NCBI GenBank assembly: GCA_903870995.1
Contig: CAIQFD010000043.1
Location: forward strand, 42,432 to 106,431
From: an uncultured Methylophilaceae bacterium
GTDB lineage: Bacteria > Pseudomonadota > Gammaproteobacteria > Burkholderiales > Methylophilaceae
Direction: 5' to 3'
DNA: 64,000 bases
Shown here: piece after piece, positions 28,985-38,618 of the stretch
Layout: each line of letters opens with the position of its first letter
Numbering within the stretch: the stretch's first letter is position 1
Program-made: the position numbers and the translations under genes
Notes under the pieces: model-generated
The model's input: only the letters and a program-made list of their open reading frames with translations
Databases searched by the model: none
What the model was told of the DNA's origin: nothing

Positions 28985-29632
28985 ATGCGTTTAGACGATT
29001 TCAAAAATATAGATATTCAAACAGCGGGCAATCTCCCCGCACCAGTGAAAGCTGTTCTCATGGGGCTGCTATTTGGAATGATGGTGGCAGGGGGTTACTT
29101 TTTAATTTGGACGCCCTCATTAGAGGAGTTGGATACGGCCAAAAATCAAGAAGCTTCGCTTCGAATTACGCTCACTGACAAAAGAAGAATGGCGCTTAAT
29201 CTCAATGCATATAAGCAGCAAATGAAAGAGATCGAAAAGACTTTTGGCACATTGCTTAAACAGTTACCTGATAAGTCGCAAATGGATGGTTTATTAACGG
29301 ATATTAATCAGGCAGGTTTAGCTCAAGGTTTAGTGTTCGAGTCCTTCAAACCTTCTGATGAAGTTATCTCTGATTTTTATGCAGAAAAACCAATCTCAAT
29401 CAAAGTGATTGGTAGCTACCATCAGCTAGGACATTTTGCGGAAGAGATTTCAAAGTTATCACGCATCGTTACGCTCAATAATGTGGTGATTGTGCCTCTA
29501 CCAAAAGATTCAAAAGAAACAAAAGAGGGGCAGCTAGCAATGGAAGTTATCGCCAAAACTTATCGCTATCTAGACGCAGGTGAAATTGCATCCAAAAAAC
29601 ACATGCAGAGCTTAAATGGTGGTCAAAAATGA
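28985..29632 (+). CDS. pilO: Type IV pilus assembly protein PilO
   Basis: Partner of PilN in the inner-membrane alignment complex. Its 215 residues comprise a short cytoplasmic lead, one membrane helix (about 23-45), a periplasmic coiled coil (about 50-95) and a ferredoxin-like domain. The ATG follows the pilN stop by 2 nt and the stop overlaps the pilP start (ATGA). Confidence 0.95.
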   Translation: MRLDDFKNIDIQTAGNLPAPVKAVLMGLLFGMMVAGGYFLIWTPSLEELDTAKNQEASLRITLTDKRRMALNLNAYKQQMKEIEKTFGTLLKQLPDKSQMDGLLTDINQAGLAQGLVFESFKPSDEVISDFYAEKPISIKVIGSYHQLGHFAEEISKLSRIVTLNNVVIVPLPKDSKETKEGQLAMEVIAKTYRYLDAGEIASKKHMQSLNGGQK

Positions 29633-30159
29633 GCGTGATTTTGTTTGCACGTCGAGGTGTTAGGTGGATGTTCATCATGACGGGGTCATTTTTCTTAGTG
29701 GCATGCGTTGCCAATAATGGAGATGATGTTGATCAGTTCATCAATGATGTTCCCAAGGGATTGAGTCCTAAGATCCCAGCCATTCCACAACCTCAGGCCT
29801 ATTCGCCAACCTTATATAACCTAGATAACAGTCTCAGTGATCCGTTCAAATCTCGAAAATCTGATGCTAAACACGGGGGAGTGCATCCTGATTTGAGTCG
29901 TCCCAAGGCGCCCCTCGAAGCCTATCCATTAGAAAGCTTGAAATTCGTTGGGTCTATTAGTAAGCCTAACCTTAAATATGCCTTGATTAAAGCGCCTGAC
30001 AACACTGTTCAGCCTGTCAAATTAGGAAATTTTGTCGGGCAGAACTTCGGCGTGGTGACAGCTGTTCGTGATGACGGCATCACGCTCAAAGAGATTGTTC
30101 AAGATGAATCATCTGGCGATTGGACGGAACGTAGCGCCAGTATTAATGCGCAAGAATAA
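29629..30159 (+). CDS. pilP: Type IV pilus lipoprotein PilP
   Basis: Inner-membrane lipoprotein that bridges PilNO to the secretin. The lipobox is FLVAC with Cys26, followed by a disordered Pro-rich linker and the beta-sandwich homology region (about 95-170). Its 176 residues are normal. The start overlaps pilO. An internal ATG (codon 14) would give a more usual signal length and could also be used. Confidence 0.94.
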   Translation: MSVILFARRGVRWMFIMTGSFFLVACVANNGDDVDQFINDVPKGLSPKIPAIPQPQAYSPTLYNLDNSLSDPFKSRKSDAKHGGVHPDLSRPKAPLEAYPLESLKFVGSISKPNLKYALIKAPDNTVQPVKLGNFVGQNFGVVTAVRDDGITLKEIVQDESSGDWTERSASINAQE

Positions 30160-30165
30160 GGAAAA

Positions 30166-32256
30166 ATGATGTTAGCGACTTGGATGAAACAGTTTAATCA
30201 ATGGCTTCTTGCTGGCATGTTGGCCTTTGGATTGGCGTGGCAAGCAACACAAGCGGCAGAGCAGGTAGGCGCGGAAAACACAATTGAGAAGATTGATTTT
30301 GTTACGCAATCGAATGGACGGGTGGCAGTCAAAATTAAAACCCTCAAAGCTTTACAAAACATTCCACCAAGTTTCGCCTTGAATAATCCACCGCGTTTAG
30401 CATTCGATTTTTTAGGGGTTAAAAATGGATTAACAGGTAACACGCTTAATGCGGATCAGGGGGTGTTGAAGGTCGTTCATTTAGCAGAAGCAAAAGACCG
30501 CACACGGATTGTTTTGAATCTCACAAAATCTGTTGGGTACACCACATCAATTGCAGGGAATGAATTAACCCTACTCTTGCAAGCTAACGATGCTTCTGGT
30601 GGGGATACGCAAGTGATTAGTCGCTTTGCTGAGTCCAAGGCTGGCGATCAAAAGCATCAATTAAAAAATGTAGATTTTATGAGAGGAAAAAATGGCGAGG
30701 GCCATATTGTAATGACCTTGTCTGATGCAAACGCTGGCATCGATCTCAAACAGAAAGGCAAAGCAGTAGTGATCGACTTTATCAATGCCAGTGTCGCTGA
30801 AAATCTACAGCGTCGTTTGAACGTCATCAATTTCAATACGCCAGTCATGTATGTGGATACGATGAAAGTTGGTGCTAATACTCGGGTGGTGATTGAGCCA
30901 AAAGGCAATTGGGAGCAATCGGCCTATCAAACAGATAAGAAATTTGTTGTCGATATTCGTCCAATATTGGATGACCCTAATAAATTGGTACAAGGCAGTA
31001 AAGCAGGATATTCAGGCGAAAAGCTTTCACTTAACTTTCAAAACGTCGATGTGCGCACTGTATTGCAAGTCATTGCGGATTTTACAGGGCTTAACATCAT
31101 TACCAGTGATACCGTCACTGGTAATATCACTATTCGCTTAAAAGATGTGCCTTGGGACCAAGCCTTAGACATTGTGATGCAAAGCAAGGGGTTAACCCAG
31201 CGAAAAAATGGCAATGTGGTGGTGGTCGCCCCCTCAGATGAGGTCGCGGGTAAAGAGCGGGCTGATCTTGAAGCGAAAAGAGCTATTGAAGACTTAGAGC
31301 CGCTGCGTACAGAAGTATTTACTTTGCGATATCAAAAAGCGGAAGCTTTTAAGAATATTTTGACTGGTACAAATACGGGTGGAACAGACGGGAGAACTAA
31401 CAGCATTCTCACCAAGCGTGGAAGCGCTGTGTGGGACCCAAGAACTAACACGATTTTTGTGCAAGATACCGTTAAAAAACTTGAAGAGGTTCAAACGATC
31501 ATCAACAAAACCGATGTGCCAGTCAAACAAGTATTGATTGAATCACGTCTAGTCGTTGCTGATGAAAAATTCGGTAAAAGTTTAGGGGCTAAGTTCGGCA
31601 TTAATACTTCGCTTAGAAGTGGCAGTAACTCGCTTACGGTAGGCGGTAGTTTGGGGACGACTGATTTAATGACTAATTTAGCCGTGGCGAACCCAGCAGG
31701 AAGTTTGGGTCTAAGTTTACTGACTTTTGGTAAAAGCACTTTGTTGAATCTTGAGCTTTCTGCGCTTGAAACAGATAAGCGCGGAAAAGTGATTTCAAGT
31801 CCACGCGTGATTACCGCTAATCAACAAAAAGCAGTGATTGAGCAGGGGACTGAAATTCCATATATCACTCCAGCCTCAGCCGCATCCACGACGCCGGCAG
31901 TCGCATTCAAGAAAGCTGTGCTCAGCTTGGAGGTGACGCCACAAATCACCCCAGATAATCGGATTATTATGGATTTGTATGTAAAGAAAGACGCTGTTGG
32001 GCAGGTGTTTAATAATGTGCCTTCAATTGATACGCAAAATGTACGTACACAAGTGTTGGTAGGCAACGGTGAAACAGCGGTGCTGGGGGGTATATTTGAG
32101 CAGGCTGAGCGTATCGATTTATCTAAAGTCCCTTTCTTTGGCGACTTGCCGTTTGTTGGGAATGCGTTTAAAAATACGGTTCGCCAAAATGAAAAAACAG
32201 AGTTGCTGATTTTTGTGACACCTAAAGTCGTCGATGATAGTTTGTCGATTCGATAA
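30166..32256 (+). CDS. pilQ: Type IV pilus secretin PilQ
   Basis: Forms the outer-membrane pore for the pilus and, if the strain is competent, for DNA uptake. The 696-residue precursor has a signal peptide (to about residue 30, ending AAEQ). AMIN domains (about 40-270) bind peptidoglycan, then come an STN/N0 domain (about 285-350, LSLNFQNVDVRTVLQVIADFTG), an N1 domain and the secretin domain (about 500-690, with VISSPRVITANQQKAVIEQG). It is the last gene of pilMNOPQ and is followed by a terminator-like hairpin. Confidence 0.96.
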   Translation: MMLATWMKQFNQWLLAGMLAFGLAWQATQAAEQVGAENTIEKIDFVTQSNGRVAVKIKTLKALQNIPPSFALNNPPRLAFDFLGVKNGLTGNTLNADQGVLKVVHLAEAKDRTRIVLNLTKSVGYTTSIAGNELTLLLQANDASGGDTQVISRFAESKAGDQKHQLKNVDFMRGKNGEGHIVMTLSDANAGIDLKQKGKAVVIDFINASVAENLQRRLNVINFNTPVMYVDTMKVGANTRVVIEPKGNWEQSAYQTDKKFVVDIRPILDDPNKLVQGSKAGYSGEKLSLNFQNVDVRTVLQVIADFTGLNIITSDTVTGNITIRLKDVPWDQALDIVMQSKGLTQRKNGNVVVVAPSDEVAGKERADLEAKRAIEDLEPLRTEVFTLRYQKAEAFKNILTGTNTGGTDGRTNSILTKRGSAVWDPRTNTIFVQDTVKKLEEVQTIINKTDVPVKQVLIESRLVVADEKFGKSLGAKFGINTSLRSGSNSLTVGGSLGTTDLMTNLAVANPAGSLGLSLLTFGKSTLLNLELSALETDKRGKVISSPRVITANQQKAVIEQGTEIPYITPASAASTTPAVAFKKAVLSLEVTPQITPDNRIIMDLYVKKDAVGQVFNNVPSIDTQNVRTQVLVGNGETAVLGGIFEQAERIDLSKVPFFGDLPFVGNAFKNTVRQNEKTELLIFVTPKVVDDSLSIR

Positions 32257-32320
32257 GTCATTTGGAGATATTAAAGCGAGCTAAGATAAGCAATATCTGA
32301 CAATCGATTAAGATTCCCTT

Positions 32321-32356
32321 AAAATGCCTATCATGTAAGTGATGGGCATTTTTATT
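32321..32356 (+). terminator. Terminator-like hairpin after pilQ
   Basis: A 13-bp stem, 32321-32333 with 32340-32352, containing a single G-U pair, with a 6-nt loop and TTTTTATT at its 3' side. It lies between pilQ and aroK and may attenuate read-through into aroKB. Confidence 0.7.
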
Positions 32357-32375
32357 GCCTGAATGGATTTCTAAA

Positions 32376-32903
32376 TTGCCTAAAATATTTTTTGTTGGCT
32401 TGATGGGTGCGGGTAAAACCACAGTGGGAAGATTTTTGGCTAAAAATCTAGCATTGGATTTTTATGATACCGATCAAGAGATAGAGAGGCGCACGGGTGT
32501 GCGCGTACCAACCATTTTTGAAATGGAGGGTGAAGCTGGCTTTCGTAAGCGCGAGGTGGGCATGATTGACGAGCTCTCGCAGTTAGATAATATTGTCTTA
32601 GCCACCGGCGGCGGCGCAGTGCTATCCGCGGAAAATCGTGAGCATCTTGCTAGTCGTGGTGTGGTGATTTATTTGCGTGCGAGTGTGCACGATTTATATT
32701 TGCGCACCCGCTTTGACCGCAATCGTCCACTTTTACAAAATACGAATCCACAGGCTAAGCTTGAGCAGCTGTTTGCTCAGAGAGATCCTTTATATCGTGA
32801 AGTTGCCCATCATATTGTCGATACAGGCAATCAACCCGTGATTAATATCGTGGAAAAAATCCAAGAATTATTAGGTTACTCAACATCGGAACCACAAAGC
32901 TAA
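32376..32903 (+). CDS. aroK: Shikimate kinase
   Basis: Phosphorylates shikimate in the route to chorismate. The P-loop [12 protein letters not shown] lies at residues 8-19 from the chosen TTG start (32376), which gives [15 protein letters not shown] like other AroK proteins and 175 residues. A TTG at 32355 would add seven residues and falls inside the terminator hairpin, so it is less likely. Further motifs are DTD (DQEIERRTG), GGGAV and the RxRPLL lid (NRPLLQ). The stop overlaps the aroB start by one base. The pilQ-aroK-aroB order is widely conserved. Confidence 0.94.
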   Translation: MPKIFFVGLMGAGKTTVGRFLAKNLALDFYDTDQEIERRTGVRVPTIFEMEGEAGFRKREVGMIDELSQLDNIVLATGGGAVLSAENREHLASRGVVIYLRASVHDLYLRTRFDRNRPLLQNTNPQAKLEQLFAQRDPLYREVAHHIVDTGNQPVINIVEKIQELLGYSTSEPQS

Positions 32904-33991
32904 TGTCATCAACTATGCAAACGCTACAAGTCTCTTTGGGTGACCGTAGTTATCCAATTCATATTGGCCAGAATTTACTTAGCCAAGCAGATTTGATTCT
33001 GCCGCATCTTAAGCGCAAACAAGTCGCTATTGTTAGCAATACAACTGTTGCACCTTTATATATGGCAAAACTGGCTGAGCCACTTCGTGCTGCTGGCGTT
33101 AAGGTAATTGAGATTATCTTGCCAGATGGCGAAGCCTATAAAAATGGTGAAACGCTTAACCTTATATATGATGCGCTCCTACAAAACCGTTGTGAACGAA
33201 GCACTACGCTGATTGCTTTAGGTGGCGGGGTGATTGGCGATATGACGGGTTATGCTGCTGCAACCTATTTGCGCGGCGTGCCATTTATTCAAATTCCGAC
33301 AACACTTTTATCGCAAGTCGATTCGTCTGTGGGTGGCAAAACAGGGATCAACCATCCTCTGGGTAAAAACATGATAGGCGCGTTCTATCAGCCGCAACTA
33401 GTCTTAGCTGATACTGAAACGCTCAAAACTTTGCCAGCCAGAGAGCTTTCCGCTGGCGTGGCAGAAGTGATTAAGTATGGTCTCATTCGTGATGTTAAAT
33501 TCTTTGATTGGCTGGAATTGAATATGGCTAAGCTCATGGGGTTGGATACAGCAGTGACTTCAGAAGCCATTTATCGCTCATGCCAAAACAAAGCCGATGT
33601 CGTGGCTGCCGACGAACATGAAACGGGAGAGCGTGCTACGCTTAACTTAGGCCACACGTTTGGTCATGCAGTAGAAAACGCATTGGGCTATGGTGTTTGG
33701 CTGCATGGCGAGGCTGTGGCAGCTGGCACAATGATGGCAGCAGACTTATCAAACCGCCTGGGTTGGTTAAGTGATGCTGAAGTCGTGCGTATTGCTAACA
33801 TTTTCAAAGCGGCCAACTTGCCGATTGAAGCGCCAAAATTGGGTGTGGATAAATATATCGATTTGATGGGTTTGGATAAAAAAGTGGTGGATGGAAAAAT
33901 TCGCCTCGTCTTACAACAAGGAATTGGCAAGTCTGTGGTGACGAGTGATTACCCTGCTGAAATCCTCCGTCAAACATTGGCATTGGCTTAA
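32903..33991 (+). CDS. aroB: 3-dehydroquinate synthase
   Basis: Second enzyme of the shikimate pathway; converts DAHP to 3-dehydroquinate with NAD and a divalent metal. It has 362 residues. Landmarks are [33 protein letters not shown] (NAD site), [13 protein letters not shown], and the metal ligands in GLI-Asp/Glu and [10 protein letters not shown] and HGEAVA. One-base overlap with aroK. dgt follows after 2 nt. Confidence 0.97.
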   Translation: MSSTMQTLQVSLGDRSYPIHIGQNLLSQADLILPHLKRKQVAIVSNTTVAPLYMAKLAEPLRAAGVKVIEIILPDGEAYKNGETLNLIYDALLQNRCERSTTLIALGGGVIGDMTGYAAATYLRGVPFIQIPTTLLSQVDSSVGGKTGINHPLGKNMIGAFYQPQLVLADTETLKTLPARELSAGVAEVIKYGLIRDVKFFDWLELNMAKLMGLDTAVTSEAIYRSCQNKADVVAADEHETGERATLNLGHTFGHAVENALGYGVWLHGEAVAAGTMMAADLSNRLGWLSDAEVVRIANIFKAANLPIEAPKLGVDKYIDLMGLDKKVVDGKIRLVLQQGIGKSVVTSDYPAEILRQTLALA

Positions 33992-33993
33992 TT

Positions 33994-35133
33994 ATGAAAA
34001 CACTCGCAAGTTATGCTGCAAATCCTGATCAGTCTCGTGGCAGAAAATTCCAAGAATCTGACCCGCAAGGCCGTAACCAATTCCAGCGTGACCGTGACCG
34101 CATTATTCATTCCAGCGCATTTCGACGCTTGGAATATAAAACACAGGTATTTGTAAATCACGAAGGTGATTTATTCCGCACACGTTTAACCCACAGTATC
34201 GAAGTTGCGCAAATTGGCCGTGCCATTGCACGTAATCTTAATTTGCATGAAGACCTTGTAGAAGGTATTGCCCTTGCACACGACTTGGGCCACACGCCGT
34301 TTGGCCATGCCGGCCAAGATGCCCTCAATGAGTGCATGCGTGACTTTGGCGGCTTCGAACACAATCTACAATCACTTCGCGTGGTAGATTTGCTTGAGCA
34401 GCGCTATGCAGAGTTTGATGGTTTAAACCTTACATTTGAACTGCGTGAAGGTATTCTTAAACATTGTTCATTAAATAATGCGAAGTTGTTAGGTGATGTG
34501 GGTGAGCGTTTTATTAATAAAGAGCAACCGTCGCTTGAAGCGCAGCTTACTAACTTGGCTGACGAGATCGCTTATAACAACCACGATGTGGATGATGGCT
34601 TGCGTTCAGGGCTCATTACTTTAGAGCAGTTGGAAGAAGTCACCCTGTTTGCTGATAATCTGAATAAGGTACGTTCGCAACATCAAGACCTAACAGGTCG
34701 TCGGCTTATTCATGAAACTGTACGCCGCATGATTAACGCGCTGGTGGTAGATCTTTGCGCGCAAAGTAGCACTAATATTGCCGACGCTGCGCCAAAAACC
34801 ATCGCTGATGTTCGTCACAGCGCCATGCTGATTAGCTTTAGCCCAACGATGCGCGAGCAACAAACTGAACTCAAACGCTTTTTGCGTACTAATCTTTATC
34901 AGCACTACCGTGTGAATCGCATGACTTCAAAAGCCCAGCGTATTGTGCGTGATTTGTTTCAGATCTTTATGCAAGATGTGAAACTCATGCCCGATGAGTT
35001 CCAACAAAGAGCAAAGTTAGATAGCCCGACAGATCAAGCCCGTGCAGTTGCTGATTACATTGCTGGCATGACAGACCGCTATGCAATAAGAGAGTATCAG
35101 CGCTTATTTACGGTTTCGGATCGTGAGCTATAA
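33994..35133 (+). CDS. dgt: dGTP triphosphohydrolase-like protein (HD domain)
   Basis: Hydrolyses dNTPs, probably dGTP, to the nucleoside and tripolyphosphate. Its 379 residues match the type 2 deoxyguanosinetriphosphatase-like subfamily. HD-domain metal residues are seen in [27 protein letters not shown] (His-Asp), and [16 protein letters not shown]. The N-terminal [11 protein letters not shown] segment is conserved. It closes the pil-aro run and starts 2 nt after aroB. Confidence 0.93.
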   Translation: MKTLASYAANPDQSRGRKFQESDPQGRNQFQRDRDRIIHSSAFRRLEYKTQVFVNHEGDLFRTRLTHSIEVAQIGRAIARNLNLHEDLVEGIALAHDLGHTPFGHAGQDALNECMRDFGGFEHNLQSLRVVDLLEQRYAEFDGLNLTFELREGILKHCSLNNAKLLGDVGERFINKEQPSLEAQLTNLADEIAYNNHDVDDGLRSGLITLEQLEEVTLFADNLNKVRSQHQDLTGRRLIHETVRRMINALVVDLCAQSSTNIADAAPKTIADVRHSAMLISFSPTMREQQTELKRFLRTNLYQHYRVNRMTSKAQRIVRDLFQIFMQDVKLMPDEFQQRAKLDSPTDQARAVADYIAGMTDRYAIREYQRLFTVSDREL

Positions 35134-35180
35134 GGCAAGATATCAAGCGCTAAGGGCTGGTTTATCTAGATTTCTATCTT

Positions 35181-35217
35181 TTTTGTTGCAAAAAAACAAC
35201 AAAATTTCGTTTGTTGT
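35181..35217 (+). repeat. Three-arm inverted repeat between dgt and the porin gene
   Basis: CAACAAAA (35197-35204) can pair with TTTTGTTG just before it (35181-35188), or, shifted by one base, ACAACAAA (35196-35203) can pair with TTTGTTGT after it (35210-35217). Both stems are perfect 8-bp and mutually exclusive. The A-run favours a terminator reading on the minus strand, where no gene converges. Confidence 0.6.
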
Positions 35218-35327
35218 CAAAAAACATACAACTTTACTTGCTAACCTTGCTTTTGGTTTGGCATACTCTCATCACCTTCATGGGGTAAATATGCCTTCAT
35301 GAAGAAATAAAATCTTAGGAGAAATAT

Positions 35328-36521
35328 ATGAACAAGAAATTAGGTTTAGCAGTTGCTGGTGCTTTAGTAGCATTCTCATCTGCAGCTAACGCTGGTATCA
35401 CATTGCCAGCTGGTGACTGGACTGTTGACATCGGTGGTAACGTTAATGCGTTTTACCAACACACAACTGGTTCTGGTGCAGCAAAATCAAACTCAATCAA
35501 CACTGGTTTGTTGCCAGCAGCGATTGGTATTGGCGGCAAAACACGTCAAAATGATTTAGACGTTGCTTTCCAATTCACATTCTTCACTGGTACAGACAGC
35601 ACAAACAACGCTATTGATGCTGGCTCACACGGTTACGGTGCTAACGCAGCCCTTGGTATGAATAGCTTGAACATTCGTCAAGCATTCATGACAGTTGGTG
35701 ACGCTTCATGGGGTCAAATCAAACTAGGTCGTGACCTAGGCGTGTTTGAATCTGATGCTATCTTGTCAGACATGACATTGTTGGGCGTTGGTACACCAGC
35801 TGGTGGTGGTAACACAACATTAGGTCGTATCGGTTTCGGTTACCTATATGCTGACTGGAAAACACAAATCCAGTACTCAACACCAAATTGGAATGGTTTC
35901 CAATTGACTGGTGCTATCGACACACCATGGGCTTCAAACAATGCAGCTGATGCATACACACAAGAAGACATGGGCTTCGAAGCTAAAGCAACATATGACT
36001 TCGCAGCTAACGATGTAACTGGCCGTGTATGGGTTGGTGGTATCACACAAAAAGTTAACTTGGTTGCTGCAGGTACTAACGTAGGTACATCAACGTCTCC
36101 AGTTCTTTCTACAGGTGGTAGCTACACAGCTTCAGGTTTTGACTTGGGCGGTAAGGTAGCTTACGCTGGTGCTGAGTTGGTTGCTTCTTACTACTCAGGT
36201 GAAGGCATTGGCCGCACTGGTTTCTTGCTAGGTGGCACTACTGGTGCTAACACAACTAAGACTGAGTCTGATGGTTACTATGTACAAGGTACATACAAAT
36301 TGCCAGGCGTTGGTACTAAACTTGGTTTGAGCTATGGCGAATCAAATGTTGATTCTGCTACAGTTAAAAATCAAAACAACTCATGGATCGTTGGCGCATA
36401 CCACCCACTTACTAAGTCAGTTAACTTAGTAGCTGAGTACACATACGCTAAGCAGGAAGTTACTGCTACTGCTGACACAAACAGCAAAACAGTTTCTCTT
36501 GGCGCGATCATGTTCTTCTAA
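35328..36521 (+). CDS. Outer-membrane porin (Gram-negative porin family)
   Basis: A 16-strand-type beta-barrel general porin, 397 residues as precursor. The signal peptide ends AANA with cleavage after residue 22. The mature part alternates hydrophobic and polar residues and ends in Phe (GAIMFF), the outer-membrane assembly signal. A strong AGGAGA ribosome site, long leader, own terminator and strikingly repetitive codon choice (for example ACA, GGT, CAA) point to very high expression. It is probably the main porin of this cell. Substrate preference is unknown. Confidence 0.92.
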   Translation: MNKKLGLAVAGALVAFSSAANAGITLPAGDWTVDIGGNVNAFYQHTTGSGAAKSNSINTGLLPAAIGIGGKTRQNDLDVAFQFTFFTGTDSTNNAIDAGSHGYGANAALGMNSLNIRQAFMTVGDASWGQIKLGRDLGVFESDAILSDMTLLGVGTPAGGGNTTLGRIGFGYLYADWKTQIQYSTPNWNGFQLTGAIDTPWASNNAADAYTQEDMGFEAKATYDFAANDVTGRVWVGGITQKVNLVAAGTNVGTSTSPVLSTGGSYTASGFDLGGKVAYAGAELVASYYSGEGIGRTGFLLGGTTGANTTKTESDGYYVQGTYKLPGVGTKLGLSYGESNVDSATVKNQNNSWIVGAYHPLTKSVNLVAEYTYAKQEVTATADTNSKTVSLGAIMFF

Positions 36522-36548
36522 GATTAATTTCTTAGTTTGATCTGATAT

Positions 36549-36574
36549 AACGGCACCTTCGGGTGCCGTTTTTG
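36549..36574 (+). terminator. Terminator of the porin gene
   Basis: Perfect 9-bp stem AACGGCACC/GGTGCCGTT (36549-36557 and 36562-36570) with a stable TTCG tetraloop and a T-run; 27 nt after the stop. Confidence 0.93.
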
Positions 36575-36602
36575 TTTAAATGAATATAATCGAAAGTTTT
36601 CT

Positions 36603-36860
36603 ATGAAATATTTATTCTTGTTGGTTGGGTTTGGACTCACAGGTTGCTATGCTTTGAATAATGCTGAAGGAGCTAGACAGCCAGTGAAATCTGTAGATAT
36701 AAGGCAGGGAATTTATAAAACTACATGTAGTGGCTTGGCTGAGGCATGGCCTCAATGTTTAGAGAAAGCTAAAGAGACTTGTAAAAATGGTTATGAAACA
36801 ATTGATCGTGTGCAAACGCCAGTTGGTGCAAAACGAGAACTCACGTTTAGATGTAAATAA
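36603..36860 (+). CDS. Small putative lipoprotein with four conserved-looking cysteines
   Basis: An 85-residue protein. The first 14 residues are hydrophobic and end in LTGC, a good lipobox with Cys15. The mature part has four more Cys (42, 52, 60, 84), suited to two disulfides in the periplasm. I do not recognise the family. It lies just after the porin terminator and has no obvious strong ribosome site, so expression is uncertain. Convergent with the TPR-glycosyltransferase gene. Confidence 0.6.
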   Translation: MKYLFLLVGFGLTGCYALNNAEGARQPVKSVDIRQGIYKTTCSGLAEAWPQCLEKAKETCKNGYETIDRVQTPVGAKRELTFRCK

Positions 36861-36887
36861 TTGTTGTTGGGCTTAATTGACCATCAG

Positions 36888-38564
36888 TTAGTTTGTTGTC
36901 GTCAATAATTTATTTAGCTTGTCGGTAATGCTTTTAACTACTGGGTGCCAGTCATTTGTTTGTTTTTGCCTAAAAAGACTAGCAGAGGCATACCATGGGC
37001 TATGGTCTTTATCTAACATCCACCGATAGTCTGGGTTGAATGGCAACATAATCCAGATAGTTTTGTTTAAAGCGCCTGCTAGGTGGGCAACAGCGGTGTC
37101 AACACTAATCACTAGGTCTAGGTTTTCAATGAGTGCCGTTGTATCAGAAAAATTATTTAGTTTTTCGGCGTGATTTTGGATACCAAACTCCTTTATCAGA
37201 GTTAAATCATTCACTCTGTACTCTTTTTGAAGCGAATGAAATTCAAATGGCAATGCCAGAATAGGCTTAAGATCATCTAGCTTAATATTTCGATTATGGT
37301 CATTAGGATGTTGTATTGAGCCTGACCAGGCTAGGCCAACTCGTAATTTTGTTTTTTTGCCTAATTTAGTATCCCATTTCTTATTTTTTGTTGGATCGGA
37401 TTTCAAATATGGCGCAGATGATGGAATGTTATCTAATTGAGTTTTAAAGGCTAATGGCAAGCTCATAATTGGGCATTGAAAATCAAAACTAGGCAATCTT
37501 TTACCAGATTCAATGATAGTCATATGAGGATAAGTCGTTGATATTAAGTCCAGTAGTGCTGGGCGCGCTTCCAAAATTACTTCCGCGTTGAGTTTCTCTA
37601 TCATCGGAATATAACGGCAAAACTGGATAAAATCACCATAGCCCTGCTCTGGGTAAATGAGGATTTTTTTATTCTCGATGGATTCTTTACCAAGCCATAA
37701 CGGCTCATTGAATTTGCGTACTGATTTTTTGGCGAAGCTTTTCCAGCGCCATTCATAAAGAATCCAGCCATCCTCAAAATCACCCATGAGAATTTTTAGT
37801 AAAGATTTGTTCCAATAATTATCTACATGACCTGGGTCGAGTTTTGTACATTCATCATAATCGTTCAATGCAGCTTGCGTTTGTTGTAGGGCCTGATAAG
37901 AAAGTCCACGATTGCTATAAGCATCTGCATAGCGCTTATCAATATCAATGGCTTTGTTAAAACATATAATTGACTCTTCTATCTTATTGAGCTTTTTGAG
38001 TGCAAGCCCAAGGTTATTATAGAGTTGTGGGCTGCTTGGATTTAATGAAATCGCTTTTTGAAATGCTAGAGCTGCCTCTGAGGGTTGATTGTTGGTAAGT
38101 AGACTTATGCCAAGGTTATTATGAGAGTCGGCAGTATTTGGATTTATTTTGACTGCGCTTTCGAAGGCGTTAATCGCCTCTTGGTGCTTTCCAAGCGCCT
38201 GTAAATTAATACCAATATTGTTAAATGCATCAATTGATTTAGGATCTAATTTAAGTATTTTTTCAAAATACTTAACTGACTCAGATAGCTGATTTTGAGA
38301 TTTTAGAGCTAGTGCCAAGTTGCGAAGTACCATTAACTGGTTGGCATCTATGCTTAAAGACTTTTCAAGAAACTTACAGCCCTCTTTAAGTTTTCCTTGC
38401 TGTAAATATACAGTTCCTAGGCTATTGAGTATTGGTGGAAAGTTTGGATAGATTGTTCTTAATTTTTCGAATCCTAAAGCAGCTTCTTCAAACTTTCCTG
38501 CTTGTTGAAAAGATTGTGATTGCTGTAGGAGCTGTTCTGGCGATAGATTGTTTAATGATTTCAT
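36888..38564 (-). CDS. TPR-repeat protein with C-terminal glycosyltransferase-9-like domain
   Basis: A 558-residue cytoplasmic protein. Residues about 8-270 are seven to eight tandem TPR units (recurring A-N-LG-F--A-P patterns). The rest (about 285-555) resembles a GT-B glycosyltransferase of the heptosyltransferase/SPINDLY-like type: YPEQGYGDFIQFCRYIP at its start, VGLAWSGSIQHPND, and DLVISVDTAVAHLAGALNK near the end. Such proteins often glycosylate proteins or surface structures. ATG 38564 is chosen; an in-frame TTG 9 nt upstream is possible. Sequence is visibly more AT-rich than its neighbours. The target is unknown. Confidence 0.82.
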   Translation of the reverse strand: MKSLNNLSPEQLLQQSQSFQQAGKFEEAALGFEKLRTIYPNFPPILNSLGTVYLQQGKLKEGCKFLEKSLSIDANQLMVLRNLALALKSQNQLSESVKYFEKILKLDPKSIDAFNNIGINLQALGKHQEAINAFESAVKINPNTADSHNNLGISLLTNNQPSEAALAFQKAISLNPSSPQLYNNLGLALKKLNKIEESIICFNKAIDIDKRYADAYSNRGLSYQALQQTQAALNDYDECTKLDPGHVDNYWNKSLLKILMGDFEDGWILYEWRWKSFAKKSVRKFNEPLWLGKESIENKKILIYPEQGYGDFIQFCRYIPMIEKLNAEVILEARPALLDLISTTYPHMTIIESGKRLPSFDFQCPIMSLPLAFKTQLDNIPSSAPYLKSDPTKNKKWDTKLGKKTKLRVGLAWSGSIQHPNDHNRNIKLDDLKPILALPFEFHSLQKEYRVNDLTLIKEFGIQNHAEKLNNFSDTTALIENLDLVISVDTAVAHLAGALNKTIWIMLPFNPDYRWMLDKDHSPWYASASLFRQKQTNDWHPVVKSITDKLNKLLTTTN

Positions 38565-38618
38565 GTTTTTCAAAATTTCAATTCATTCATTAAAAGTATA
38601 TAGAGTTACAATCAAACT

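Noticed and set aside
31821..32261. A 146-codon minus-strand frame inside pilQ
   Set aside because: Antisense shadow of the conserved secretin domain, without a ribosome site or recognisable motif.
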